The position numbers and the translations under genes were made by a program. DNA of 64,000 nucleotides from Frigoribacterium sp. PvP032 (lineage in GTDB: Bacteria; Actinomycetota; Actinomycetes; Actinomycetales; Microbacteriaceae): assembly GCF_017833035.1 (NCBI RefSeq), contig NZ_JAFIBM010000001.1:248001-312000 (forward strand), read 5' to 3'. Below the pieces are notes generated by a model. It had not been told where the DNA came from. It was given only the letters and a program-made list of their open reading frames with translations, and ran no database searches. This document shows, one piece after another, positions 43,437-52,173 of the stretch (positions are counted from its first letter, which is position 1; each line of letters opens with the position of its first letter).

Positions 43437-44405
43437 CTACAGCCCCTTCGGCCTCTCCGGTCCGAGCTGCTCGATCGTCCGGTCGACGAGCTGCTGGGCC
43501 GCGACGAGGGGTCCGGTGTCGATCTGGGCCAGGCGCTCGCCGTAGTCGTGCGGCACGGTCAGCTGCTGCTGCCACTCGGCCTCGTAGAGCGCGTCGAGGT
43601 ACCCGGAGGCGGCGCGGCAGGCAGCGTCGGTCTCGGCCAGGTCGCGTTCCTCGTCGCTGACGGCCGTCGCCGGGTCGTACGAGGTGAAGGTCTCGGCCAT
43701 CCGCGTGGTCGGCATGTCCGCCGGGTCGTCCGGCAGGTCGTCGGCCCAGGGCCCGGCCCCGACGCCCTGGTCGAGCATGCAGGCGTGCCACGCGTCGGCC
43801 GCCCGGCGCACGGACGAGTCCTGTCGCGCCTCGAGGAACGCCGCGTTGCTGAGCCGGATGGCGATGTCGCCCACCGACCCGGTGCTCGACGACGCGGAGG
43901 CGCCCGTCAGCAGCTCGGGATGCTGCCGGTAGGCGCGGTCGAGGCAGGTACTGCGGTCGGCCGCCTCGTCCGGCGAGGTCTCGCGGTACTCGAAGGCCCG
44001 CCAGGCGTCGGCGCCCGCGTCGACGGTGGGAGGCACGTGGTACCCGCGGGCACGGGCCGCGGCCAGGTCGAAGGCGCGGAGCGGCTGCCGCTCGGTGGCG
44101 TTCGTGGCCGCGTCGACGTCGCGCCAGGGCACGATCGCGTCGTCGTGGCCAGCGTCGACCATGCAGTCCTGGATGAGCAGCTCGGTCGCGTAGTTGAGGC
44201 GCACGACACCGACGCCGACGTACTGGTCGAGGGGCATCGTCCACGACGCCTGGTCCTTCTCCGGCAGGTCGGGCAGGGTCCAGGCCGCGTTGGCGGGGAT
44301 GCCGACGGCCACGACCCCGGCGACGAGCGCGGCCACCGCGACGACGGTGACCCGCTTCGCGACGCGTTCCCGGCCGCCGGCCCTCACCGACCGGCCCCTC
44401 GGCAC
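43437..44405 (-). CDS. Secreted hypothetical protein linked to a two-component system
   Basis: A 322-aa protein with a signal/anchor (VTVVAVAALVAGVVAVGIPANA). The mature part is helical with paired cysteines (LIQDCMVDAGH, STCLDRAYR, WHACMLDQG, DAACRAASG), suggesting disulfides. No family recognised. GTG 44405 lies 7 bases after the response-regulator stop with GAGGG upstream, so it is the third gene of that operon. It could be an accessory sensor or an output. Confidence 0.7.
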   Translation of the reverse strand: MPRGRSVRAGGRERVAKRVTVVAVAALVAGVVAVGIPANAAWTLPDLPEKDQASWTMPLDQYVGVGVVRLNYATELLIQDCMVDAGHDDAIVPWRDVDAATNATERQPLRAFDLAAARARGYHVPPTVDAGADAWRAFEYRETSPDEAADRSTCLDRAYRQHPELLTGASASSSTGSVGDIAIRLSNAAFLEARQDSSVRRAADAWHACMLDQGVGAGPWADDLPDDPADMPTTRMAETFTSYDPATAVSDEERDLAETDAACRAASGYLDALYEAEWQQQLTVPHDYGERLAQIDTGPLVAAQQLVDRTIEQLGPERPKGL

Positions 44406-44412
44406 GCGGCCC

Positions 44413-45162
44413 TCACCGGCGGGGCCTCTGCCCGCCGTCGGACGCGGGCACGAGCCCGTTCTCGTAGGCGAACACGACGATCTGCACGCGGTTGCGCATG
44501 CCGAGCTTCTGCAGCACCGAACGGACGTGGCTCTTCACCGTCGCCTCGCTGAGGTACGCCTCGCCCGCGATCTCGATGTTGCTGAGCCCCTTCGCGACGA
44601 GCAGGAACATCTCGCGCTCGCGCGGGGAGAGCGGCTCGAGCGGGTCGACCCGTGGGGCAGGGGTCGTCGGGACGGCGAACTCGTGCACGACGTCGAGCGC
44701 GGCCGCCGCGGTCGGCACGGGGTCGCCCGCCCACGCCGCCCGGATCGTCGTGAGCACCTCGTCGGGCGTCGCGTCCTTCGTGAGGAACGCGTAGGCGCCG
44801 GCCTTGAGGGCCCCGAACACGGCCTCGTCACGTTGGATCGTCGTGAGCGCGACCACCCGCGGGAGGTCGTCGGGCGACACGCCCTCGAGGATGCGTGCCG
44901 TCGCCTCGAGCCCGTTCATCACGGGCATCCGCAGGTCCATCAGCACGACGTCGGGGTGCTCGCGCTCGACCAGCGCCAGCGCCTCGCGCCCGTCGACGGC
45001 GGTGCCGACGCATCGCAGGTCCGGCTGCGCCTCGATCAGCATGCGCAGGCCGGAGGCGAACAGCGGCTGGTCGTCGACGACCGCGACGGTGATGACGGCG
45101 GTGGCGGCGGCGCCGGGGGCGACTGCGGGGCGCGAGTCGGCGGCGGGGCGCGAGTCGGTCAT
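44413..45162 (-). CDS. NarL/LuxR-type response regulator
   Basis: A 249-aa regulator. A 22-residue Ala/Ser/Pro N-tail precedes the receiver (acidic VVDDQP, phospho-Asp76 in VLMDLRMP, Lys in LTKDA). The C-terminal LuxR HTH has LSPREREMFLLVAKGLSNIEIAG and SEATVKSHVRSVLQKLG. It overlaps the kinase by 4 bases (ATGA). Confidence 0.93.
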   Translation of the reverse strand: MTDSRPAADSRPAVAPGAAATAVITVAVVDDQPLFASGLRMLIEAQPDLRCVGTAVDGREALALVEREHPDVVLMDLRMPVMNGLEATARILEGVSPDDLPRVVALTTIQRDEAVFGALKAGAYAFLTKDATPDEVLTTIRAAWAGDPVPTAAAALDVVHEFAVPTTPAPRVDPLEPLSPREREMFLLVAKGLSNIEIAGEAYLSEATVKSHVRSVLQKLGMRNRVQIVVFAYENGLVPASDGGQRPRR

Positions 45163-46505
45163 GAGGAGCTTCTCTCGGTCGGCACGGAGGCAGAGGCAGG
45201 TGCAGGTGCAGAGGCAGGGGCAGGGGCAGGGGCAGCAGACGAGGAGGTGCCGGTCGCGACCGCCGAGGAGGCGCCGGTCGTCGGCACGAACGCGGTCACC
45301 TCGAAGGCGGTCCCGTCCGCCGACGGCTGTGCGGTCAGCCAGCCCCCCGCGAGGCGGGCGCGCTCGGTCATGCCGCGGACGCCGGCGCCGCGGTCGGCAC
45401 CGGTGCGGGCCGCCACGAGCGGGGCGCCGCGGCCCCGCGAGGTGACCTGCAGCGTGAGGCCCCGTCCGCGCCAGTCGAGCTGCACGGCGACGCGGCTCGA
45501 GGTGCCCGCGTGCTTCAGGGCGTTCGTCAGGCTCTCCTGGACGATGCGGTAGACGGCGAGCTCCTGCGAGGGGGCGAGGGCGCCGGCCGGGCCCTGGGGG
45601 CCCGGGGCTCCCTCGACCGTGACGTCCACCTCCATCCCGACCTCGCGCATCGCGACGACCAGGGCGTCGATGTCGGCCAGCGTCTCGCGGGGGGCCGTGA
45701 CGTCGTCGTCCTGGGTGATCCGCTCGACGAGTCGCCGGACGTCGAGCAGCGCCGTGCGGCCCACCTCGGCGATGGTGCGGAGCGACTCCGCCGCGACCTC
45801 GGGCCGCGTCGCCTGCAGCGCGAGCCCGCCCTGCGCCTGCGACACCACGACCGCGAGCGAGTGCGCGAGCGCGTCGTGCACGTCGCGGGAGATCCGCGCC
45901 CTGTCCTGGGCGAGGCGCAGCTCGAGGTCGGTCGCCTCGAACCGCGTCTCGGTCGCCTCGAGGGCCTGCCGGATCACGAGAACCCGCCGGATGCTGGCGA
46001 ACGCGACGCCGATGGCCCACGCGCCCGCGAAGACCCCGAACAGCGCGGCGGTGAGCAGCGAGAACTCGATGCGGAGCCCGGTCGTGCCCGCGCCGACCCA
46101 GGTGCTCCAGCTCTGCGGCCGCGTCAGGGTCGGGACGGCGAGCAGCCACGCGGCGAGGCCGGCGGCGACGGCGGCGACGAGCAGCGCGGCCAGGCGGAGC
46201 CAGGGCGACGGCTTCACCGCCACGAAGGCCATCACCAGGGCGATGGCGACGTACGCCGTCCAGGTGTCCTGCGACGGGGCCTCCGCGAGGCCGAGCAGCT
46301 GCAGCAGCGGCACGACCACGACGAGCGCGAGCGAGGTCGTCGGGATCCACCAGGCGAGGGCGATCGCGACGGCGAAGAGGCCGAACACCACGGTGTTGTC
46401 GGCGACGCCGCCGCGGCCCCACGAGCTGGCGACCCAGAAGACGAAGTAGACGAGGGCCGCGGCCGGCGCGACGACGTGTCGCCCCCACCGCCTCGCGTCC
46501 GCCAT
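45159..46505 (-). CDS. NarL-type sensor histidine kinase
   Basis: A 448-aa kinase with five to six membrane segments in the first 190 residues and little external domain. The HisKA_3 motif RISRDVHDALAHSL has the phospho-His near 215; an HATPase domain follows (TNALKHAG, GRGL, DRGAGVRGMTERARLAGG). The C-terminus ends in a low-complexity Ala/Pro/Ser tail encoded by a hexamer-like repeat near 45190-45235. Forms an operon with the NarL regulator and a secreted protein. Confidence 0.92.
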   Translation of the reverse strand: MADARRWGRHVVAPAAALVYFVFWVASSWGRGGVADNTVVFGLFAVAIALAWWIPTTSLALVVVVPLLQLLGLAEAPSQDTWTAYVAIALVMAFVAVKPSPWLRLAALLVAAVAAGLAAWLLAVPTLTRPQSWSTWVGAGTTGLRIEFSLLTAALFGVFAGAWAIGVAFASIRRVLVIRQALEATETRFEATDLELRLAQDRARISRDVHDALAHSLAVVVSQAQGGLALQATRPEVAAESLRTIAEVGRTALLDVRRLVERITQDDDVTAPRETLADIDALVVAMREVGMEVDVTVEGAPGPQGPAGALAPSQELAVYRIVQESLTNALKHAGTSSRVAVQLDWRGRGLTLQVTSRGRGAPLVAARTGADRGAGVRGMTERARLAGGWLTAQPSADGTAFEVTAFVPTTGASSAVATGTSSSAAPAPAPASAPAPASASVPTERSSS

Positions 46506-46594
46506 GTGCGCCAGGTTAGGTGCAGGGGCGACTCTGGCGCGCCTCCTGCCCGCCGTTTTCATCCCGAGGACGCACGCCGCCGCCGCAACTCCTC

Positions 46595-46687
46595 ATTCAG
46601 GAAGATCGGTCCTGATCTTCGCGAGGAGAGGACCCGCGTTCCTGATCCGTGCACGAATCAGGAACCCGAGGCGGCCAGATCCTGAAT
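46595..46687. repeat. Second TCAGGA-core nested palindrome
   Basis: ATTCAGGA (46595-46602) pairs with TCCTGAAT (46680-46687). Inside are GAAGATC/GATCTTC (46601-46607, 46614-46620) around TCCT and GTTCCTGAT/ATCAGGAAC (46638-46646, 46657-46665). The same TCAGGA core defines the element at 22510-22604. Confidence 0.8.
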
Positions 46688-46759
46688 CACGAGAGACGCG
46701 CGCGCGGGCGCGGGCGCAGGAGGCGCGGGGACGCGCCCGAGACGGGGCAGGACGCACGA

Positions 46760-46797
46760 AGGAGGCGCGGTGCAGGCTGACCTGCACCGCGCCTCCT
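46760..46797 (-). terminator. sodA terminator made of inverted AGGAGGCG octamers
   Basis: A perfect 17-bp stem (AGGAGGCGCGGTGCAGG / CCTGCACCGCGCCTCCT) with a 4-base loop stands 18 bases after the sodA stop. Each arm ends in the octamer AGGAGGCG. No U tract follows. Confidence 0.88.
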
Positions 46798-46814
46798 GCG
46801 AGGACTGCCTGCTG

Positions 46815-47435
46815 CTAGAAGGTCAGCAGTCCCTGGGTCTTGGTCGTGGCGGCGGCGTAGCGCTGGCCGACGTTGTCCCAGTTGACGATGTTCCAGAAGG
46901 CCTTGACGTAGTCGGCGCGCACGTTCTGGTAGTCGAGGTAGTAGGCGTGCTCCCAGACGTCGAGCATGAGCAGTGGGACGAGGCCGAACGGCACGTTGCC
47001 CTGCTGGTCGAAGAGCTGGAAGACGCTGAGGCGCTGACCGATCACGTCGTACGCGAGCACCGACCAGCCGGAGCCCTGCACGCCGAGCGCGGTGGCGGTG
47101 AAGTGGGCCTTGAACTTCTCGAGGTCGCCGAAGTCACGGCCGATGGCCTCGAGCAGGTCGCCGGTGGGCTCGCCGGTCTCGGGGGTGAGGTTCGTCCAGA
47201 AGATCGAGTGGTTGACGTGGCCGCCGAGGTTGAACGCCAGGTCCTTCTCGAGCTTGTTCACGTTCGCCAGGTTGCCGGTCTCGCGGGCCTCGGCGAGGGC
47301 GGCGTTGGCCGTGTTCGCGCCGGTGACGTAGGTGTTGTGGTGCTTGGAGTGGTGCAGCTCCATGATCTTCGCGCTGATGTGCGGCGCGAGGGCGCTGTAG
47401 TCGTAGGGGAGATCGGGGAGGGTGTACTCAGCCAT
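46815..47435 (-). CDS. sodA: Fe/Mn superoxide dismutase
   Basis: A 206-aa enzyme with all metal ligands visible: His in LHHSKHHNTYV, His in GGHVNHSIFW, and the DVWEHAYY motif supplying Asp and His. No signal peptide, so cytosolic as read. ATG 47435 has AAAGGA upstream. Fe versus Mn specificity cannot be settled by eye. Confidence 0.95.
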   Translation of the reverse strand: MAEYTLPDLPYDYSALAPHISAKIMELHHSKHHNTYVTGANTANAALAEARETGNLANVNKLEKDLAFNLGGHVNHSIFWTNLTPETGEPTGDLLEAIGRDFGDLEKFKAHFTATALGVQGSGWSVLAYDVIGQRLSVFQLFDQQGNVPFGLVPLLMLDVWEHAYYLDYQNVRADYVKAFWNIVNWDNVGQRYAAATTKTQGLLTF

Positions 47436-47548
47436 GTGGGAGTCCTTTCGCAGTTGACCTCCGTCCACCGTACGACCACCACCCACGCCCAGGTCAACGA
47501 TCTCCCAGGAGGCGCGCAGGAGCGAGAGCCCGACGTGCAGGGTCTGCA

Positions 47549-48556
47549 ATGATCTGGACCGTGCAGATGCCGATCACCCGAGTCGAGGTCTTCGAGGCCG
47601 CTCGTCGACGGCAGCTCCCGGTCAACGTGCCCCTCGACCCGTGGCGTCAGGCCCTGCGACGTGAGCTCGGCACGCAGCGCTTCGCCCGGTGGTTCACCCT
47701 CGCGATGTTCGGCGTGCTGCCCGCCGTGCTGGCCGTGGGGATCCTCGTGACGACGCCCTCGCTGTCGCGTGCGCTGGGGGACCTCGTCCCGCTCGTGCTG
47801 TTCTGGTCGATCTCCGTCGTCGTGGTCCGCCTGACGGGTCGGCGCCGCCGGGGCATGCGGGCCCTGCTCACCGTGCTCGACCACCCGCCCGTCGAGAGGC
47901 CACGCGTCGAGGGCAGCCTCTCCGACCAGGAGCGGCACCTGATCCGCAGCCTGCCAGAGCCGATCTCCGCCGCCGACTTCCTCTACTGGTTCGGCGCCCC
48001 TGACGGGCGGGATCTCGGCCTCGAGCTGCTGGGCGAGGTCGTGCGGTCGCGGGTCGCCGACGACCTGTGGGCTGCGCTGCGGGTCTGCTTCGTCTTCGGG
48101 CTCGACGGCGACCACGTGCCGCTGCTCGCCCGCCTCTGGGACGCCGACTGGCACGAGGAGCACCTCGACGTCGTGGCCGCGCTGGGCGCGACGGGCGCGG
48201 CCTCGGCGGTGCCCTTGCTGCTCGGCGTCGTCGACGACGTCCCGCTGCACCTCGAGGGGCCGGACGCCTGGCGCGTGCCCGTCGCCGTGGTCGACGCGCT
48301 GCTCACGCTCGACGTCGAGGGCGACGGCGACCTCGACAGGGACCTCGACGGCGGTGGCGACGGTGCCGACGGTGCCGGCGGTGGCGGCGGTGCCGACGTC
48401 GGCGACCTGCGCGAGCTGGCACTCGCCGAGCTGACGGGGCACGTCGACCGCGTCGTGGCAGGGTACGCGTGGGTCCGCCTCGTCGACCTCCACCCCGACT
48501 GGTGGCAGCAGATGGTGGACGAGGGCTCCGAGGCCGACTTGCCGGCCGCCTCCTGA
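47549..48556 (+). CDS. Membrane-anchored protein with HEAT-like region
   Basis: A 335-aa protein. Two membrane segments lie at about 46-95 (LAMFGVLPAVLAVGILV, LVPLVLFWSISVVVV). The rest is helical and repeat-like (DLWAALRVCFVFGLDGDHVPLLARLWDADW, VVAALGATGAASAVPLLLGVVDDVPLHLEG), as in HEAT-type proteins, with an Asp/Gly-rich insert near 265-290. ATG 47549; a GTG 12 bases later is an alternative. The last codons and stop coincide with the octamer CGCCTCCT. Function unknown. Confidence 0.72.
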   Translation: MIWTVQMPITRVEVFEAARRRQLPVNVPLDPWRQALRRELGTQRFARWFTLAMFGVLPAVLAVGILVTTPSLSRALGDLVPLVLFWSISVVVVRLTGRRRRGMRALLTVLDHPPVERPRVEGSLSDQERHLIRSLPEPISAADFLYWFGAPDGRDLGLELLGEVVRSRVADDLWAALRVCFVFGLDGDHVPLLARLWDADWHEEHLDVVAALGATGAASAVPLLLGVVDDVPLHLEGPDAWRVPVAVVDALLTLDVEGDGDLDRDLDGGGDGADGAGGGGGADVGDLRELALAELTGHVDRVVAGYAWVRLVDLHPDWWQQMVDEGSEADLPAAS

Positions 48557-48590
48557 CCCTCGTCCCCACCGGGGCAGGCACGAAGGAGGC
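48548..48590. terminator. Weak inverted octamer pair after the HEAT-like gene
   Basis: GCCTCCT, overlapping the stop codon, can pair with AGGAGGC at 48584-48590 across a long loop that contains a small GGGG/CCCC stem. It may terminate the gene; the fold is weak. Confidence 0.4.
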
Positions 48591-48625
48591 AGCAGGCCGT
48601 CGACGGACCCTGGCACCCTGGGTGC

Positions 48626-49117
48626 ATGGCCGAGACGACGCACCACCGACGACCTGCCACCGCCTCCCGCGCCGCCCTCGTGGCGGTCGCGGCGACCTTC
48701 CTCCTGGGCGCGTGCGCGCAGACGGGGCCGGGCGACGCGCCTGGTGCGGGGGCGGCGCCGACGGGGTCGTCCAGCGCGTCCGCGCCGGCCAGCCCTGACG
48801 GCGACGGCGACGGCTCGGACGACGGCACCGCCGACGGCGGCCCCTCCGTGGCGTGGCTCGACGAGGGCCGGTCCTTCTCCCTCACCCTCTACGGCAGCTC
48901 GACCTGTCCGCCCGCGGTCGAGTCGGTCGAGGCAGCCGGTGCCGACGCGGTGACCGTGCGGCTCGCGCCTGCCGACCAGGGGATGTGCACGATGGACTAC
49001 GTGCCGACCGTGTCCGAGCACGACCTGCCCGACGGCGTCGACGGTCGCCCCGTCGCTATCGACGTCGTCGTCGCCGCGGGCGAGGGTGCGGAGCCCGTCT
49101 CCCTCGAGCTGCCGTAG
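48626..49117 (+). CDS. Small lipoprotein
   Basis: A 163-aa lipoprotein with lipobox LGAC near 29 and a long Gly/Ala/Ser/Asp linker. The mature domain has two cysteines (SSTCPPAVESV and GMCTMDYVPT) and a beta-rich end (GRPVAIDVVVAAGEGAEPVSLEL). No family named. Confidence 0.72.
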   Translation: MAETTHHRRPATASRAALVAVAATFLLGACAQTGPGDAPGAGAAPTGSSSASAPASPDGDGDGSDDGTADGGPSVAWLDEGRSFSLTLYGSSTCPPAVESVEAAGADAVTVRLAPADQGMCTMDYVPTVSEHDLPDGVDGRPVAIDVVVAAGEGAEPVSLELP

Positions 49118-49189
49118 GGAGTCCGGGTCCGGGGGTGTCCGGCGTCGGTCGTGCTGGGTAGCCTGACGTCGACCACGAGGAGGCGCACC

Positions 49190-49768
49190 ATGGCAGGTTT
49201 CACGGGCTTCGGCCGACGTCGCGAGGCCGACCCGCGACTCCCGCCGGGGCAGCACCTCGAGAAGGGGTTCCCGGTCCTGTCGGCGGGCCCGACCCCGAAC
49301 ATCAAGAGGTGGGAACTCCAGCTCGGCACCGAGCAGGGCAGCCGCTCGCTCAGCTGGGCCGACTTCCAGGCGCTGCCGCACGAGCAGATCGAGACCGACA
49401 TCCACTGCGTCACGAGCTGGTCGAAGCTCGGCACGCACTGGTCGGGCGTCTCGCTCGACACCCTCTTCGACGGCCTCGAGACCACGCACGAGTTCGCGAT
49501 GACGACGAGCTACGGCGGCTACACGACGAACCTGCCCCTGAGCGAGCTGCTGGGCGGAAAGGCCTGGGTGGTCGACACCTACGAGGGCGAGCCGTTGGGC
49601 TCGGAGCACGGCGGCCCGGCGCGCCTGTTCGTGCCCGGCCTGTACTTCTGGAAGAGCGCGAAGTGGGTGCAGGGCATCCAGACGATGGCGTCCGACCGCC
49701 GCGGCTTCTGGGAGAGCATGGGCTACCACCAGCTCGGCGACCCCTGGCGCGAACAGCGCTACGCGTGA
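49190..49768 (+). CDS. Sulfite-oxidase-like molybdopterin oxidoreductase
   Basis: A 192-aa protein of the sulfite oxidase/YedY superfamily, shorter than usual. The probable molybdenum-ligating Cys lies in TDIHCVTSWSKLGTHW; GGYTTNLPL and PARLFVPGLYFWKSAKWVQGI are further family marks. No Tat signal, so cytosolic. ATG 49190. The stop overlaps the GTG of the next gene by 4 bases, coupling it to a flavin reductase. Confidence 0.88.
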   Translation: MAGFTGFGRRREADPRLPPGQHLEKGFPVLSAGPTPNIKRWELQLGTEQGSRSLSWADFQALPHEQIETDIHCVTSWSKLGTHWSGVSLDTLFDGLETTHEFAMTTSYGGYTTNLPLSELLGGKAWVVDTYEGEPLGSEHGGPARLFVPGLYFWKSAKWVQGIQTMASDRRGFWESMGYHQLGDPWREQRYA

Positions 49769-50739
49769 GCTCGCCGGACGGCGGTGCGTCCGCCTCGCCG
49801 CCTGCGTCCCTGGCCGGTGACCCGTTCAGGTGGTTGCCGGCGACGATCGTCGGCGCCGCGCCGCAGACCCCGACCGGGCGCTCGATCGTGCTCGAGGTCC
49901 CAGGGCTGCGACCCGCGCGCGCCGGGCAGCACGTCGACGTGCGGCTCACCGCGGACGACGGGTACCAGGCCGTCCGCTCGTATTCGCTGTCGGACGTCTC
50001 GTTGTCAGGCGTCTCGTTGTCGGACGTGCGCGCGAGCGCAGGAGGCGCGGGCCGGGCACCGCAGGTCGAGCTGACGGTGGAGGAGCTCCCCGACGGCGAG
50101 GTCTCGCCCTACCTCGTCTCCGCGGCAGAGGTCGGCGACCCTGTCGAGGTGCGCGGGCCGATCGGCGGCTGGTTCGTCTGGCCGCCGACCGAGTTCGACC
50201 CGGAGTCGGCCGTGCACGCCGTGCTGCCGGAGCCGGACGGGGCGCCGGCGCCGGGTCGGTCGCCCGTGCAGCTGATCGGGGGAGGCTCGGGCATCGCCCC
50301 GCTCGTCGCGATGGTGCGGGCCCGGGCCGCTGGGGCTGCCGCTGCTGATGACGCAGTCCTCGGCGACGCGGCTGCCGACAGCGCGGCCGCAGCCGGCGCG
50401 GCCGGCCCCGCCGGGGCGCCGCCGCCGATGCGGTTGCTCTGCTCCGTCCGGACGCCGGCCGACCGCTGGTTCGAGACCGAGCTGACGGCGCTCGCCGAGG
50501 AGTCGGCGGGCGAGGTGCAGGTCGACTGGGTCTTCACGCGGGAGGCTCCCGCAGGGGCGACCCGCGCCTCCGGCAGGATCACCCGTGACGAGCTGGTCGA
50601 CCTCGTGCTGCCGGCGTCCGAGCACCCGCTCGTCTACGTCTGCGGCACGAACTCGTTCGTCGAGACCGTCGCCGGCTGGCTGGTCGACGCCGGCCACGAC
50701 CCGACCCGCGTCCGCACGGAGCGCTTCGGCGGCGTCTAG
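49765..50739 (+). CDS. FAD/NAD(P)-binding oxidoreductase, partner of the molybdoenzyme
   Basis: A 324-aa ferredoxin-reductase-type protein: FAD motif VRSYSLSD, NAD(P) motif LIGGGSGIAPLVAMVRA, a cysteine-glycine CGTNSFVE near the end, and no 2Fe-2S domain. Two low-complexity inserts stand out, a SLSDVSLSGVSLSDV repeat and an Ala-rich stretch near 215-240. It is translationally coupled (GTGA overlap) to the sulfite-oxidase-like gene and may supply or accept its electrons. Confidence 0.87.
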   Translation: MSSPDGGASASPPASLAGDPFRWLPATIVGAAPQTPTGRSIVLEVPGLRPARAGQHVDVRLTADDGYQAVRSYSLSDVSLSGVSLSDVRASAGGAGRAPQVELTVEELPDGEVSPYLVSAAEVGDPVEVRGPIGGWFVWPPTEFDPESAVHAVLPEPDGAPAPGRSPVQLIGGGSGIAPLVAMVRARAAGAAAADDAVLGDAAADSAAAAGAAGPAGAPPPMRLLCSVRTPADRWFETELTALAEESAGEVQVDWVFTREAPAGATRASGRITRDELVDLVLPASEHPLVYVCGTNSFVETVAGWLVDAGHDPTRVRTERFGGV

Positions 50740-51461
50740 CCGAGCAGCTCGCGCATCTTCGCGTAGAACACGGCGGGGTCGCCGGCGAGCGACGCCTTCA
50801 CCATCGCGCTCCAGTCGTCGACGACGACCTCGATCGCGCCGGCGGCGAGGCCGTCGAACGAGCTGCGGGGCACGTCGCGCGGGTCGATCTTGGGCCCGTC
50901 GTAGTTCGCGGTGATGTCGGTGTCGGCGGCGCCGAGCATCACGCCCTGCACGAGCGTCCCCTGGGCGGCGAGCTCGAGCCGGACGGCGTTGGTCATGTTC
51001 CACTCGGCGGCCTTGGCGGCGGCGTAGGCCCCGCTGCCGGTCGCCGCGAACCACGAGAGGGCGGAGAGGACGTTGACGATCGCGCCGCCTCCGTTGGCCG
51101 CGAGCACGGGGGCGAACTCGCGGATCACGTCGAGGGTGCCCCAGTAGTGCGTGTCCATCTCGCGGCGGGCGTCCACGAGGTCGCCGGTGATCAGCGACGC
51201 ACCGGTCGCGATGCCGGCGTTGTCGACGAGCACGGTCACGTCGTGGGCCGCAGCGGCGGCGGCCACCACGGAGTCGTGGTCGGTGAGGTCGAGCTGCAGC
51301 GGCACGACCCGGGCGTCGTCGAAGTCGAGGGTCTCGGGTCGACGAGCCGTCGCCCAGACCTTGGCGGCGCCGCGCTCGAGCGCCTCGAGGACGAACTGGC
51401 GGCCGATGCCGCGGTTGGCTCCCGTCACGAGGACGGTCTGGCCGGTGATGTCGATGTTCAT
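50736..51461 (-). CDS. Short-chain dehydrogenase/reductase
   Basis: A 241-aa SDR: TGANRGIG cofactor motif, LVDNAGIA, catalytic Ser in VLSALSWF, and YAAAKAA with Tyr and Lys. The stop codon overlaps the end of the convergent FAD-reductase gene by 4 bases. The promoter carries a MerR-type dyad and faces a divergent MerR gene, so it is a probable MerR target. Confidence 0.9.
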   Translation of the reverse strand: MNIDITGQTVLVTGANRGIGRQFVLEALERGAAKVWATARRPETLDFDDARVVPLQLDLTDHDSVVAAAAAAHDVTVLVDNAGIATGASLITGDLVDARREMDTHYWGTLDVIREFAPVLAANGGGAIVNVLSALSWFAATGSGAYAAAKAAEWNMTNAVRLELAAQGTLVQGVMLGAADTDITANYDGPKIDPRDVPRSSFDGLAAGAIEVVVDDWSAMVKASLAGDPAVFYAKMRELLG

Positions 51462-51532
51462 GCGTGGTGTCTTCCTGGTCGTGGACGGTCGGCCGGGCAG
51501 TCTCGGCTGGCCCGGCGTCGGCTACGCTAGGA

Positions 51533-51550
51533 CTTCACGTTGACGTCAAG
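51533..51550 (-). promoter_or_regulatory. MerR-type operator in the SDR promoter
   Basis: CTTCACGTTGACGTCAAG is an imperfect dyad (14 of 18 symmetric). Read on the minus strand, TTGACG can serve as -35 and TAGCCG as -10 with a 19-base spacer spanning the dyad, the lengthened spacing typical of MerR-activated promoters. Confidence 0.6.
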
Positions 51551-51624
51551 GGCAAGTCCGACACGCGGACCGGGTCCGGGAATCGCGTCCACGAAGCTCC
51601 AGGGGCATCCACGAAGGGGACGAC

Positions 51625-52032
51625 ATGCGCATCGGCGAGGTGGCAGAGCGGGTCGGCGTCAGCACGCGGGCCCTCCGGTACTACGAAGAACAGGGCCTGC
51701 TGGAGTCGGAGCGCTCGAGCAGCGGCCAGCGCAGCTACGCGGAGGCGGCGGTCGAGCGGGTGCAGCTGATCCAGCAGTTCTTCACGGCGGGGCTCCCGAG
51801 CCGCACCATCCTCCAGCTGCTGCCCTGCGTCGACTCCGGCACGAGCTCGCCAGAGGTCTTCGCCCTGCTCGAGGGGGAGCGTCGGCGCATCACCGCGGCG
51901 ATGGCCGACCTCGCGGCCGCACGCGATGCGCTCGACCGCATGGTCGAGATCGCGCGGCACCCGACCCCCGAGCACTGCCCGGCGCTGCGCGAGTCCGCCG
52001 AGCTTGCCGAGCCGACCCGCGACGCGGCCTGA
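51625..52032 (+). CDS. MerR-family regulator (divergent from the SDR)
   Basis: A 135-aa protein: MRIGEVAERVGVSTRALRYYEEQGLL HTH, RLIQQFFTAGLPSRTIL-type second helix region, and a C-terminal coiled coil. A Cys in LLPCVDSG and one in PEHCPAL are the only cysteines and could be sensing, but the pattern of metal-sensing MerR proteins is absent. ATG 51625. Likely regulates the divergent SDR gene. Confidence 0.9.
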   Translation: MRIGEVAERVGVSTRALRYYEEQGLLESERSSSGQRSYAEAAVERVQLIQQFFTAGLPSRTILQLLPCVDSGTSSPEVFALLEGERRRITAAMADLAAARDALDRMVEIARHPTPEHCPALRESAELAEPTRDAA

Positions 52033-52065
52033 CCCCGTCCGGCCGTTCCCGCCCGGTCCGCGCGC

Positions 52066-52121
52066 CGAGTGGTCAGCTCCTGTCCTTCCAGGCATCGTCT
52101 ACGACCGTTCCTGACCACTCG
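52066..52121. terminator. Long-loop dyad between convergent genes
   Basis: CGAGTGGTCAG (52066-52076) pairs perfectly with CTGACCACTCG (52111-52121). A small CCTG/CAGG stem lies inside. Placed between the MerR gene and the end of the opposing membrane-protein gene. Confidence 0.6.
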
Positions 52122-52173
52122 ACCCCACGAGGTCGCCGGCGTCGACGTCACGACGTAGGAGGTGCGGGCCGGG

